A DNA stretch of 64,000 nucleotides from CAUPWF01 sp964367905. Its GTDB lineage: Bacteria > Bacillota > Clostridia > Lachnospirales > Lachnospiraceae. Both the position numbers and the translations under genes were made by a program. The stretch spans positions 10,645-74,644 of the forward strand of contig CAYIZP010000012.1 of assembly GCA_964367905.1 (NCBI GenBank), read 5' to 3'. The notes beneath the pieces were generated by a model. That model did not search any database. It saw only the letters and a list, made by a program, of their open reading frames with translations, and was not told where the DNA came from. This document shows positions 15,809 through 24,451 of this stretch, piece after piece (the stretch's first letter is position 1; every line of letters starts with the position of its first letter).

Positions 15809-17989
15809 TTAGAAAAGCATATGCTCTACATAAGATGCCTGAAATTTCAGATTCATAGCCAAATCTACTTCTTCTGCGACTTCTACTATCTTTTCTAAAG
15901 TTTTATCCCCTTCTTCATCTAGCAAATATTTTATCGCTCCACCCAATGAAGTATTTCCAACTGGTTTTATCTTCTCTAGAATCTCTTCTGCGAACATCCC
16001 TAAAGCGACAGCCTTTTCCCTATTAATTTTATAGCCAAATCCGCCTGCCAGATATACTGTTTCCACCTCCGTATAGGAAATGCCTGCCGTTTCCATTAAC
16101 GTTTCCACTCCTGCTCGAATAGCTGCCTTGGCGAGTTGTATTTCACGGATGTCTTTCTGGGTAAGGACAATCACTTCTCCACTGGATGTCTTCGCTAATG
16201 GATATCCATCGTCAAAATATTCATCATCAAGTAAGCCCGTTTCGTCCACAAGCTCTTCTCTCAAAAGTTCTGCAATTGTTTCTAAGACTCCTGTACCACA
16301 GATCCCTTCTGGATTTCCATCACCAATAACCTCAAGACCAACTTGTCCCGATTCTATCGCCACGTCGCTGATCGCACCTTGCACACCTGCCATCCCCCAT
16401 GTAATATTGCCCCCTTCAAAAGCTGGTCCCATAGCGGTGGATGTGACAAAGATTTTTTCACAGTTTCCAAGCACCATTTCTCCGTTCGTTCCCAAGTCCA
16501 CCAATAGAGAATATGACCTCCCCTCCAGAATCTCACAATCATAGGTACCCGAAACAATATCAGCCCCCACATAAGTTGATACCCCTGGCAACATGGTGAC
16601 TTTTACCCTCCACTCATCTTCACCTTGGAACACTTCATTGAATTCCAGTGTCATTTGGCGAATGTCAACAGGGGTAAACGGTGCAACACCTAATGTTTCA
16701 CAGGAAAATCCCAACAGTAAATGTAGCATTGTTGTATTCCCCGCGATTACAATTGATTTGATATCGTTATGTAGCTCACCAGCTCTCCCCCCTCTATCTT
16801 CTACTTTCTCTAACCCAAGACTCTTCATGCCCTCTAGCAGATCTTCACAGATTATCGCCCGTAACTCATCGCCTTTTCCATCGTTTGACGCTTGGATACG
16901 ACTAATGACATCTCCCCCATATGCCCGTTGTCGATTCACTGTGGTATAGGTGTCGACGATTCCTCCTGATTTCAGATCAACCAAAGCCATCGCAATGGTG
17001 GTTGTTCCTAAGTCAATGGCAATTCCATATTCGCCAGAGTTCTTCCCACCTTGGGTGCTCTGTTCTTCAGGGAGAATGCCTACTGCTTCAATCCCACTCT
17101 CATGATGTTTCTGCACGATATGCACGTCGCAGTCTCTTGTCACTATTCGCTTACATGCCAATGACACCTCCGCTTCATTGTCCACTCTCACTTGACATTT
17201 TCCACAGTTCCCATTGCCCCCACATGGTGCTGGAATATAGATTCCACCACGAATCAGTGATTCTAATATGGTTTCACCTTCTGCATTTGCCATCGTTCCA
17301 AGCAATACATCATCCTTACTATATATACGCAACTCCACATCATAGACTTTTCGAAGCTTACAAGTTGTGTTGGGACAAGTTCTACAATTGTGGTCTAAGT
17401 TGAATGTTTCTACTTCTTTGCTGAGACGTAGTACCTGGCAAGTGGATTTTACTGGCTCTAGCATGTAACCTACCGTAATATCCATGCCAAGATATTCGGA
17501 TGCCTTACATTTTGCAAATGCAATCTGCTGAAACTCCATAGGAATATCGACAGGCGCCTCCATGCGGCGGTCAATCCCCATACCGATTTCTGAACATAGG
17601 GATTTTATGTATGCACGAAATTCTTTTTCCATAGAAAAAAGGCATGTGTCTGCAAGGGCATCCGCCAACATTCCTTTGAGGTAGTCTCCCTCATCAAAAT
17701 ATCCACGGCTAAACTCGCTAGCTTCCCTCCCTATCGTAAGAATAGCACAGAGCACCTTGTCATCTAAAGATAAGATGCCGTCTACCACTGCTGTTTCTTC
17801 TATATTAGAGAATGCCACGATTGCCTCTGCTTTCACAAGCCCAAGTATCACTGGTTCTAATTCCATTAACTCTTCTAAAGTGTCTTCGTAAACAGTGCTC
17901 TCTGGATAACAATCAATTAAATCCATTACTTGTTTTCGATCTATCTCAATGTGAAACTCATCAAATACCCTAATCTCGCCCTGTTTCAT
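15809..17989 (-). CDS. Corrinoid protein reductive activator: 2Fe-2S ferredoxin plus ASKHA ATPase (RACo-like)
   Basis: Expected to restore oxidised Co(II) corrinoid to Co(I) at the cost of ATP, keeping the methyl-transfer system active. The 726 residues contain three parts. Residues 1-215 resemble the activation domain of cobalamin-dependent methionine synthase and end with a Cys cluster (C202, C205, C210). A plant-type ferredoxin domain follows with ligands C256, C262, C265 and C279 (PCGGNGNCGKC). From about residue 320 there is an ASKHA actin-fold domain (IAIDLGTTTIAMAL, LVDLGTNGEM, LAGGFGYKIN). RACo proteins normally lack so long an N-terminal part. It lies directly downstream of the corrinoid protein gene. 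Confidence 0.88.
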   Translation of the reverse strand: MKQGEIRVFDEFHIEIDRKQVMDLIDCYPESTVYEDTLEELMELEPVILGLVKAEAIVAFSNIEETAVVDGILSLDDKVLCAILTIGREASEFSRGYFDEGDYLKGMLADALADTCLFSMEKEFRAYIKSLCSEIGMGIDRRMEAPVDIPMEFQQIAFAKCKASEYLGMDITVGYMLEPVKSTCQVLRLSKEVETFNLDHNCRTCPNTTCKLRKVYDVELRIYSKDDVLLGTMANAEGETILESLIRGGIYIPAPCGGNGNCGKCQVRVDNEAEVSLACKRIVTRDCDVHIVQKHHESGIEAVGILPEEQSTQGGKNSGEYGIAIDLGTTTIAMALVDLKSGGIVDTYTTVNRQRAYGGDVISRIQASNDGKGDELRAIICEDLLEGMKSLGLEKVEDRGGRAGELHNDIKSIVIAGNTTMLHLLLGFSCETLGVAPFTPVDIRQMTLEFNEVFQGEDEWRVKVTMLPGVSTYVGADIVSGTYDCEILEGRSYSLLVDLGTNGEMVLGNCEKIFVTSTAMGPAFEGGNITWGMAGVQGAISDVAIESGQVGLEVIGDGNPEGICGTGVLETIAELLREELVDETGLLDDEYFDDGYPLAKTSSGEVIVLTQKDIREIQLAKAAIRAGVETLMETAGISYTEVETVYLAGGFGYKINREKAVALGMFAEEILEKIKPVGNTSLGGAIKYLLDEEGDKTLEKIVEVAEEVDLAMNLKFQASYVEHMLF

Positions 17990-18036
17990 AAATCCACCCC
18001 TATTTTTATATACTTCTAATCACCTTTTCGTCTAGT

Positions 18037-18672
18037 TTATCCTAGAACCGCTGCCCTTGCAACCTCTCCACAAGTCGCTGCATCTGGTGTATAATAATTC
18101 GCTCCGATTTGATCTGCGAAGTTTTGATTCACAGGTGCACCACCAATCATAACGATGTACTTACCTCTAATCCCTTTTTCTTGCAAATCATCGATGACAG
18201 TCTTCATAAATGGCATGGTGGTCGTCAATAATGCTGACATGCAGATTACATCCGCCTCCACCTCTTCTGCTGCGGTAATGAACTTCTCTGAATCCACGTC
18301 AACTCCAACATCGATCACTTCGAATCCAGCACCCTTCAACATGATAGCCACTAGGTTTTTACCGATATCATGCAAGTCCCCTTTTACAGTTCCGATTACA
18401 ACCTTTCCAACTGGCTCATTCCCAACCTCTACTAATTTCGGTTCTAAAATGCTTAGGCCCGCATTCATTGCACGCGCTGCAACCAACACCTCTGGTACAA
18501 ACACTTCATTATTTTTGAATTTCTCCCCGATAATCATCATCCCACTTAGCAAACCATCATCTAGAATTTCTTTTGGTGCTATTCCCTCTTCCAATGCTTG
18601 CTGTACGAGTAACTTCACATTTTTTGCACGTCCTTTTTGTAGTAATTCCGACATTTCATTAATTATTGACAT
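18037..18672 (-). CDS. Corrinoid (cobalamin-binding) methyl-transfer protein
   Basis: Methyl carrier between two methyltransferases, of the MtaC/MtbC/MttC type. I chose the ATG after AAAGGAG, giving 211 residues. The N-terminal four-helix cap lies at residues 1-88. The Rossmann B12 domain follows with DLHDIG, in which His101 is the lower axial cobalt ligand, plus SALLTTTM and GGAPVNQ. Length and domain order are standard. It is the first gene of the minus-strand unit that ends with the activator. A perfect 14-base palindrome lies next to its -10 box. Confidence 0.93.
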   Translation of the reverse strand: MSIINEMSELLQKGRAKNVKLLVQQALEEGIAPKEILDDGLLSGMMIIGEKFKNNEVFVPEVLVAARAMNAGLSILEPKLVEVGNEPVGKVVIGTVKGDLHDIGKNLVAIMLKGAGFEVIDVGVDVDSEKFITAAEEVEADVICMSALLTTTMPFMKTVIDDLQEKGIRGKYIVMIGGAPVNQNFADQIGANYYTPDAATCGEVARAAVLG

Positions 18673-18712
18673 AAATTTCTCCTTTGCTCTTCGATCACAT
18701 ATATTTTTATTA

Positions 18713-18737
18713 ATTATATCATTTTTCAATATTGAAA
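18713..18737 (-). promoter_or_regulatory. Corrinoid operon promoter with palindromic operator candidate
   Basis: A minus-strand TATAAT (18713-18718) lies 41 bases before the corrinoid gene ATG. Six bases behind it is the perfect palindrome TTTCAATATTGAAA (18724-18737). The -35 region is poor (ATAATT), which suggests dependence on an activator, plausibly the divergent PocR/AraC protein. Confidence 0.5.
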
Positions 18738-18846
18738 TTATAAATTATTTTGGATTTTTAGTAGTTTTTCTAGAATTTTTGTGTTATAAATAAACGAAAG
18801 GAACTGCATTAAATAAGTAGCGCAAACAATAGAAGGGACGATACAC

Positions 18847-20097
18847 ATGGAGCCATATATTTACACAATAATCGAAGAAGAAAAATTAAGAGAGATGCTG
18901 GTAGCCTTCCAAGTCTGCACCAACCTCCCTGTTCAAATCATCGACGAAAAAGGAAACACCCTTCTCTCTCATGGACAATCGGTGGAATTCTGCAAAGAAT
19001 TTCGCAAGCATCTTCCGCCCTCCGAATCTTGTAAGATTATCCACGACAAGGCCAGTCGTCATGCCATGGCTCTAGGGGAAACCTATATCTTTTCCTGTCA
19101 TGCCAATTTGAACCACATCGTGTTTCCACTGATTAATAAAAATGCATTATTTGGCTCTGTATTAGTGGGACCATTTTTAATGGATGAACCAGATTCTCTA
19201 TTAATCTTAGATATTGCGAATCATTATTCCATCCCAACCTCCTCCTTATTGGAATTGTATGATACATCCAATCAATTAACTGTAGTCCCACCAAGTACGG
19301 TGACTCAGATTAGTCGATTGCTTTACTACTTATTATCGAATCTGGTACACGACAGCCGTGACCAATTTATCGCAAATCAACATAAGCTACTACAACAATC
19401 CAAAATCAACGAATCTATACAGATGTATAAAACAAGCGGACAGATAGCTCCTGTATTCTATCCATTTGAAAAGGAACGCGAACTAATTGCCAAGGTGAAA
19501 TCAGGGGACGCCAAGGAGGCAAAAGGAATCCTCAACGATCTCTTAGGCTATGTTCTGTTTTCCGAAGGCAGTAGCTTAGACACTGTGAAGACACGCTCCA
19601 TCGAACTATCCTCTCTACTATCTAGGGCTTCTATCGAAGGTGGCGCGCCGACAGATAAGATTTTGATCTTGAATAATGACTTCTTAAAGTCCATGATGAA
19701 CATCAATACATTAGACGACCTCTGTATGAAATTACAGGAATGTGTAGAAACCTTCACCGAGAGTATGTTTGTACACACCCACTCCTCGAATAATGATGTC
19801 ATTCAAAAAGCGGCTCAGTATATTGCCAAGAATTTTGCCTCTACCATTACATTGGAAGCGGTTGCAAACTACGTGCACTTGAATCCATCTTATTTTTCTA
19901 CCTTATTCAAACAAGCAACCGGTTCCTCCTTCAAAGAACACCTTACCATGGTGCGCATTGAAGAGAGCAAACGATTGCTTGCAAATACAGATTATGCAAT
20001 TATCGACATTGCTACTGCTACTGGTTTTGAGGATCAAAGTTATTTCTCTAAAGTCTTCAAGAAATATACTGGGCTCACCCCTAAACAATATCGATAA
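18847..20097 (+). CDS. PocR-domain AraC family transcriptional regulator
   Basis: Likely activator of the flanking methyl-transfer genes. Residues about 5-170 form a PocR ligand-binding domain, a PAS-like fold that senses small carbon compounds, with LPVQIIDEKGN and a Cys-containing PSESCKIIHD loop. Residues about 315-416 form an AraC double helix-turn-helix (AVANYVHLNPSYFSTLFK, then DIATATGFEDQSYFSKVFKK and the terminal GLTPKQYR). It is divergent from the corrinoid protein gene and sits between it and the methyltransferase genes, a common layout for corrinoid systems. The ligand is unknown; methanol, methylamines or methoxy compounds would all fit. Confidence 0.9.
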   Translation: MEPYIYTIIEEEKLREMLVAFQVCTNLPVQIIDEKGNTLLSHGQSVEFCKEFRKHLPPSESCKIIHDKASRHAMALGETYIFSCHANLNHIVFPLINKNALFGSVLVGPFLMDEPDSLLILDIANHYSIPTSSLLELYDTSNQLTVVPPSTVTQISRLLYYLLSNLVHDSRDQFIANQHKLLQQSKINESIQMYKTSGQIAPVFYPFEKERELIAKVKSGDAKEAKGILNDLLGYVLFSEGSSLDTVKTRSIELSSLLSRASIEGGAPTDKILILNNDFLKSMMNINTLDDLCMKLQECVETFTESMFVHTHSSNNDVIQKAAQYIAKNFASTITLEAVANYVHLNPSYFSTLFKQATGSSFKEHLTMVRIEESKRLLANTDYAIIDIATATGFEDQSYFSKVFKKYTGLTPKQYR

Positions 20098-20115
20098 TCT
20101 CTTTTTCATACATCA

Positions 20116-21468
20116 TTATTTCTTCTTGCTTACTGCCGCTTGGAAACAAGCGGTTAGTTCTGCTGCATCTGGTAGAATGCTACTATACTTCACTTCTCCA
20201 TCTACACAGATGGTTGGCACTTGTGTCGCACCCAATTTCATCATACACACAACACCTTCTTTTTCTTTGATCTTGTGCTCGATGATAATCACATCGTCTT
20301 TCACTGGCTCTGCCGCCACACAAACCGCTTCCATATTGTATTGGCAAGCTGCACAAGACTCAGAATCTAAGGTAATACAATCGATGATGACCTTATCCGA
20401 ATCTGCATAGTTTGGCAATTCATACTCCACACCTTCCATTACATCTCCGCCTTCGAAGATGTCCTTGATATCTCCATGTACCGTCTTCGTTACTGCAAGC
20501 ACATTATCCACTGGTGTTGCATATGGCATGTCGCATCCTGGTGCGAGGATGAATCCCTTGCGTCCCCCGATTTGCATACAAGCCTGTGCATCTTGCATAT
20601 TGTCATATGGCGTTCCGAATAACATGGTCAATGTTAACTTAATATTACCACCAACTGATACATTGTACTTCTTCGCTGTGTCTACAACATATTGCAGATC
20701 ACAGTTCTCATCCACGGATAGATTATCGCAATTTGTCTGGCACATTCCTTCAATATTTCTCGTAGCATCACCGCAAACAAAGAGTGAACCCAATTTTCCT
20801 CTAGAATGTATGTAGTCGAACACTTCCTTGCAATAAGGCGCCACGAAATCTTCGAAATTACTTGGAGAAATCTGAGATGTCATCGGGTCAACCAATGCCA
20901 CAATATCAACCCCTGCGTCGATGTACATCTTCGCTGTTTGGATTGCTACCTTTTGACAGAACTCCATCACTTCTTCCACATCTTCTGGCTCATCAATCAT
21001 ATCATAGAAGATATCTGTCCCTTTTAGATGTAGTGCCAAGGTAAATGGTCCTGTAATCAGTCCATACACCGCCATCTTATCACCCAATTCTTCTACAATT
21101 CTTCGCGTTGCAGAAAGTGCGATTGGAAAACGTCCATCCTCCTCTGTTGGGATCTTCAAGTCTTCTAACTTGGCTCCATCTTCTAGAACATGTGTCGAAA
21201 CCGCTGGCGGATTCTCCTTCGCATATGTAAGGCCACACCCCATCGCTTCTGCCTCTAATTGTAAGTCGAACATGGTAGGCAGTCCATCTGGCTTGTAGCG
21301 TTCAAATGATTTCTTCACACCTTCTACGATTAGGTCTTCACTCTTAAAATAACTTTCGCAATCTACACCTAACAAACTAGCAGCATGGCATCCCACAAAT
21401 GGAACCCATGGAATTCTATCCACATCCTTGCACTGCATTGCATCTAATACTAATTGTTTACTATTCAT
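20116..21468 (-). CDS. URO-D family methyltransferase (MtaA/MtbA-like) fused to a thioredoxin-like domain
   Basis: The first about 355 residues are a uroporphyrinogen-decarboxylase-type barrel of the methylcobamide methyltransferase group. The usual zinc motif HxC is changed: the protein has LFVCGDA, with Phe where His is expected, but keeps the distal Cys in LAPGCDMPYATP. Residues about 358-450 form an extra domain with CAAC (C372, C375) and a cis-proline-like QVPT loop, which points to a thioredoxin fold. I chose the ATG after GGAGG, giving 450 residues. The fusion suggests that the methyl acceptor or the redox partner is a protein thiol, but this is inference. It overlaps nothing and follows the CobW gene by 13 bases. 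Confidence 0.85.
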   Translation of the reverse strand: MNSKQLVLDAMQCKDVDRIPWVPFVGCHAASLLGVDCESYFKSEDLIVEGVKKSFERYKPDGLPTMFDLQLEAEAMGCGLTYAKENPPAVSTHVLEDGAKLEDLKIPTEEDGRFPIALSATRRIVEELGDKMAVYGLITGPFTLALHLKGTDIFYDMIDEPEDVEEVMEFCQKVAIQTAKMYIDAGVDIVALVDPMTSQISPSNFEDFVAPYCKEVFDYIHSRGKLGSLFVCGDATRNIEGMCQTNCDNLSVDENCDLQYVVDTAKKYNVSVGGNIKLTLTMLFGTPYDNMQDAQACMQIGGRKGFILAPGCDMPYATPVDNVLAVTKTVHGDIKDIFEGGDVMEGVEYELPNYADSDKVIIDCITLDSESCAACQYNMEAVCVAAEPVKDDVIIIEHKIKEKEGVVCMMKLGATQVPTICVDGEVKYSSILPDAAELTACFQAAVSKKK

Positions 21469-21481
21469 CACTTTCCTCCGA

Positions 21482-22423
21482 TTATTCATATATAGTCAGT
21501 GGCTGCTGGAAGTATTGACCCCAGATCTCAACCAACCATTCCCTGTATTCCTTCTCATCCTTTCCAATCGTCACGAACTTCGTCTTCGTCAACTTCTGCT
21601 TCTTCAGTAGCTCCGCTTCCTTCATTTCAATATGTGATTCCACCACATCCACCTTCTGCCATCCCTCTGCGGTAAGCACGAATCCTTTCGCCCTGTACAA
21701 ACGTCCGCAGATTTCTTTCAGGAAATTCTGAAAAGCCTCAGTTTCCACCACTTCATCGCATTCCAAGGAATAAGATACAAATTTGTTATAACACTTATTT
21801 GTTGTCTCACCATCATATCCATTATCTAGTAAATCTTGCTCTAATGCCTCAAATGGCACCTTCGCATACATCGTCTCATAGACCTTAGCACATGGATTCA
21901 GCTCCAATACCTTCTGCCTACAACCATCCACCAACTCTTGATTCACCATATCTACCTTATTTAATACGAAGAAGTTACTACTGAGCACTTGATTCTTGAT
22001 CGATGGTAACACTTCCACATGGTTCAAAAATGTCATGGCATCCAAGACACAGATTGCACCCTTGTATTCATAGCTTCGTCCACCAACTTCTATCCCTTGT
22101 TTCAGGAGCTTATGAATATTAGACGGATCCGCCATCCCAGAATTCTCTATGATCAGCACATCAATGTCACTGGTTGAAAACGCTCTCAATACAGAGATAA
22201 AATCCCCCTGCTTACAATAGCAGTAAATAGAACCATTGGTAATCTCCGTCATCTGGATTCCATTTTGCTCAACCAACATTCCATCGATACTGACAGTCCC
22301 CAGTTCATTGACCAAAATCCCTAGCTTCTTATCCGAAAAATTTTTCAAAAACTCAGTCATAAAAGTAGTTTTTCCCGATCCAAGAAACCCTGAAATCACA
22401 TATATTTCAATTTCATTTCTCAT
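21482..22423 (-). CDS. CobW/COG0523 family P-loop GTPase (metal or cofactor chaperone)
   Basis: GTP-binding protein of the CobW/HypB/UreG group. GFLGSGKTTFMTEF is the Walker A loop at residues 12-25. VNELGT and SIYCYCKQGD (the Cys motif typical of this family) follow, then ENSGMADPSN and the guanine-specificity motif LNKVD near residue 160. A CobW C-terminal domain fills residues about 220-313. In this operon it probably helps load zinc or handle the corrinoid for the methyltransferases. Its gene starts 12 bases after one URO-D gene and ends just before the other. Confidence 0.9.
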   Translation of the reverse strand: MRNEIEIYVISGFLGSGKTTFMTEFLKNFSDKKLGILVNELGTVSIDGMLVEQNGIQMTEITNGSIYCYCKQGDFISVLRAFSTSDIDVLIIENSGMADPSNIHKLLKQGIEVGGRSYEYKGAICVLDAMTFLNHVEVLPSIKNQVLSSNFFVLNKVDMVNQELVDGCRQKVLELNPCAKVYETMYAKVPFEALEQDLLDNGYDGETTNKCYNKFVSYSLECDEVVETEAFQNFLKEICGRLYRAKGFVLTAEGWQKVDVVESHIEMKEAELLKKQKLTKTKFVTIGKDEKEYREWLVEIWGQYFQQPLTIYE

Positions 22424-22434
22424 AGAGTCACCGA

Positions 22435-23469
22435 TTATTTCTGAAATAAATATTTGTCTTGATTCTGGAACACCTCTACCATTGCAAGAATATTCTCTGC
22501 TGGAACATCGAATGCAAGTGCATGTGTTGGCGCCACAATATATCCACCGTCTTTTCCTATTTCCTCATACATCTTCACCACTTCCGCCTTCACCTCTTCT
22601 GGTGTCACAAATGGTAGACATTGTTGAGTCGAAATTCCACCCCAGAAGCTAAGTCTGTCTCCATACTTTTCTTTCATTTCTTTTACATCATATACTTCAG
22701 GTTGGAATGTCTGGTAAACATCTAGTCCGATTTCAATTAAGTCTTCCATTAATTCAGAACAATCTCCACACGAATGCTGCATTACATAAAGACCTTTTTC
22801 CTTCACCTTCGCATATAGACGTGCCATCTGCGGCTTAATGTAATGTCTCCAATGCTCAAGTCCCATGATCAAGCCCTTTTGTTGTCCCCAGTCATCTCCA
22901 AAATAAATTCCATCGAAATCATACTCCAATGCAATATCAAGTAAGTGACAGTAGTAATCCCCAATCTTCTCGAAGAACTCCTCCGTCTCCTCTGGACAGA
23001 TAATCATATCGCATAAAATATTCTCCATCCCACACATCGCCCAAGCTCTCTCGAACATCAAGAATCCAAATCCATACATAATGAATCTATCATCCTTCAC
23101 TTTATCCTTGGTAAGTTCTTCACATTCCTTACGAAGTCTCGCCTCATCCGGAATTGGGAACTCGTACTCCGAATCCTCTAAGTCTTCAATCAAATCTTCC
23201 TCTGGTAGTCCGATATCTTTATCCGCTCCATTTCGATTCCATACAACACCAAATTCATCTCTATAATATCCCGGCTTATCCTCCAACTCTGTCGGCCATC
23301 CCCAGTATTGCTTATAATGTAAATACTCCCCCAACTTATACTCAATGTCAGGATCCCCTGTGTGTGCAATCAGGTTCTCTAACGCCTGCTCTGTAAAGTC
23401 CATATGATATGGCACTGGATTTGTTTCCTTGTGGTTCAATGCTTGAATTACAATCTCTCTTCTAGTCAT
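22435..23469 (-). CDS. URO-D family corrinoid methyltransferase
   Basis: Second uroporphyrinogen-decarboxylase-fold protein, first gene of this minus-strand unit. I chose the ATG after GGAGAAACAAGC, giving 344 residues. It keeps the zinc motif in VMQHSCGDCSEL, but the distal Cys position reads IVAPTHALAF, so the ligand set differs from its partner. There is no thioredoxin domain. URO-D proteins of this kind serve as substrate-specific methyltransferases in some bacterial O-demethylases, so this may be the enzyme that demethylates the substrate, with the fused partner acting as methyl acceptor. That division of labour is inference. Confidence 0.85.
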   Translation of the reverse strand: MTRREIVIQALNHKETNPVPYHMDFTEQALENLIAHTGDPDIEYKLGEYLHYKQYWGWPTELEDKPGYYRDEFGVVWNRNGADKDIGLPEEDLIEDLEDSEYEFPIPDEARLRKECEELTKDKVKDDRFIMYGFGFLMFERAWAMCGMENILCDMIICPEETEEFFEKIGDYYCHLLDIALEYDFDGIYFGDDWGQQKGLIMGLEHWRHYIKPQMARLYAKVKEKGLYVMQHSCGDCSELMEDLIEIGLDVYQTFQPEVYDVKEMKEKYGDRLSFWGGISTQQCLPFVTPEEVKAEVVKMYEEIGKDGGYIVAPTHALAFDVPAENILAMVEVFQNQDKYLFQK

Positions 23470-23592
23470 GCTTGTTTCTCCTTTTCTACACTTACGTCTT
23501 ATAACCATTTGACCTTAGTATTATCATAGCCTTTTGCATCAGATGTTTTTTGTATTTTTTTTATGTTATTTTGTAAATTCATTGGGTAAGAA

Positions 23593-23626
23593 AAAAGAAG
23601 CTGAAAATAATTTTTCAACTTCTTTT
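23593..23626 (-). terminator. Terminator of the lipoprotein gene
   Basis: On the minus strand AAGAAGTTGAAAA pairs with TTTTCAGCTTCTT, followed by a run of T, 15 bases after the stop codon of the lipoprotein gene. Confidence 0.75.
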
Positions 23627-23641
23627 AAATACTATATGCTC

Positions 23642-24181
23642 TTATTTTGTAAATTCGATATTTCCTTCCGCATCTTCAAGAATCAATTTATCTCCATCAA
23701 GTTTAAATTGGTCTTCATCCGCTGTTCCTTTTGCGATATATAGGTAATCACCCTCGATAACCCACTCACCTTCTAGAACATCTGTAGCATACATTCCGAT
23801 TAGCATATCTACTGATTGAGTCACATACTCATCCACTGACATTCCGATCGCTTCTTCAACACTTGCAGCAGCTTCCTCTTCTGTCATACCCGCTGACTCA
23901 ATGATTGCTTGCAATTGTGCATCGATGTTATCTGATACAAAAGTTTTCAATGACTCTACGGTTTCGTCTGTTACAGCCGTTGAACGTGTAAACGCTCCAC
24001 CTTCTTTGATATCTAAACCAAGATCAAATTCCAGTGTAATCTCTCCCATGTCAGGTACTTCTTCTGTCATCTCCAAAGAACCCTTCCACTCACCTAAATA
24101 CTTTGCTTCGTCGCTTCCGCAACCCACTAGCATTGAAGCCGATAACGCTACAACTGCTAACATTGATAAAATCTTTTTCAT
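23642..24181 (-). CDS. Small secreted lipoprotein of unknown function
   Basis: 179 residues with a lipoprotein signal: basic start MKKILS, hydrophobic core and lipobox LVGC, so Cys21 would be lipidated and the protein held on the outer face of the membrane. The mature part is acidic. It starts KYLGEWKGSLE, as in small beta-barrel lipoproteins that measure or bind a ligand, then has a helical acidic middle and ends in beta strands. No family is recognised with certainty. It has its own strong promoter and terminator, so it is a single-gene unit, separate from the methyltransferase genes downstream. Confidence 0.8.
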   Translation of the reverse strand: MKKILSMLAVVALSASMLVGCGSDEAKYLGEWKGSLEMTEEVPDMGEITLEFDLGLDIKEGGAFTRSTAVTDETVESLKTFVSDNIDAQLQAIIESAGMTEEEAAASVEEAIGMSVDEYVTQSVDMLIGMYATDVLEGEWVIEGDYLYIAKGTADEDQFKLDGDKLILEDAEGNIEFTK

Positions 24182-24237
24182 TTTCTTCTCTCCATCTCTT
24201 TTCTCTTTGTTTTGTATGCAAATCGCATACTTGACTT

Positions 24238-24266
24238 ACTATACATCTAACTTATACAGTTGTCAA
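24238..24266 (-). promoter_or_regulatory. Promoter of the lipoprotein gene
   Basis: Minus-strand TTGACA and TATAGT with a 17-base spacer, about 60 bases before the ATG. CTTGAC (24230-24235) and GTCAAG (24262-24267) flank the promoter as an inverted pair, perhaps by chance. Confidence 0.75.
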
Positions 24267-24303
24267 GAGATATTCTCCATGTTTCAGCCTTAGCACATTC
24301 CTA

Positions 24304-24451
24304 TTTTTTATTTTTTTCTTCAAGCAAAATCCCAGTTATGATATCTGAGATTAACTCATTAAAATCACTTGCTTTTTTATCACTTTTCAGCCTCGTTATC
24401 CCAAGCTGTACGAATATTTTTATCTTCGAAATTTTCTATTTCATTTGACAT
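24304..24451 (-). pseudogene. Remnant of a BRO-N/DinD-like antirepressor gene
   Basis: A strong ribosome site (GAGGAGG) precedes an ATG and 23 codons ending in a stop. The peptide NEIENFEDKNIRTAWDNEAEK matches the start of BRO-N/DinD-like proteins, which normally continue with WYFS. In another frame the next bases read KASDFNELISDIITGILLE and then stop, which may be the far end of the same gene. The centre is missing, so the gene is dead. These proteins usually come from prophages or other mobile DNA. Confidence 0.5.

Noticed and set aside
20116..23469. URO-D genes as heme biosynthesis enzymes (HemE)
   Set aside because: Corrinoid protein, activator and PocR regulator next to them and the zinc-type HxC motif point to methyl transfer. 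No other heme gene is present.
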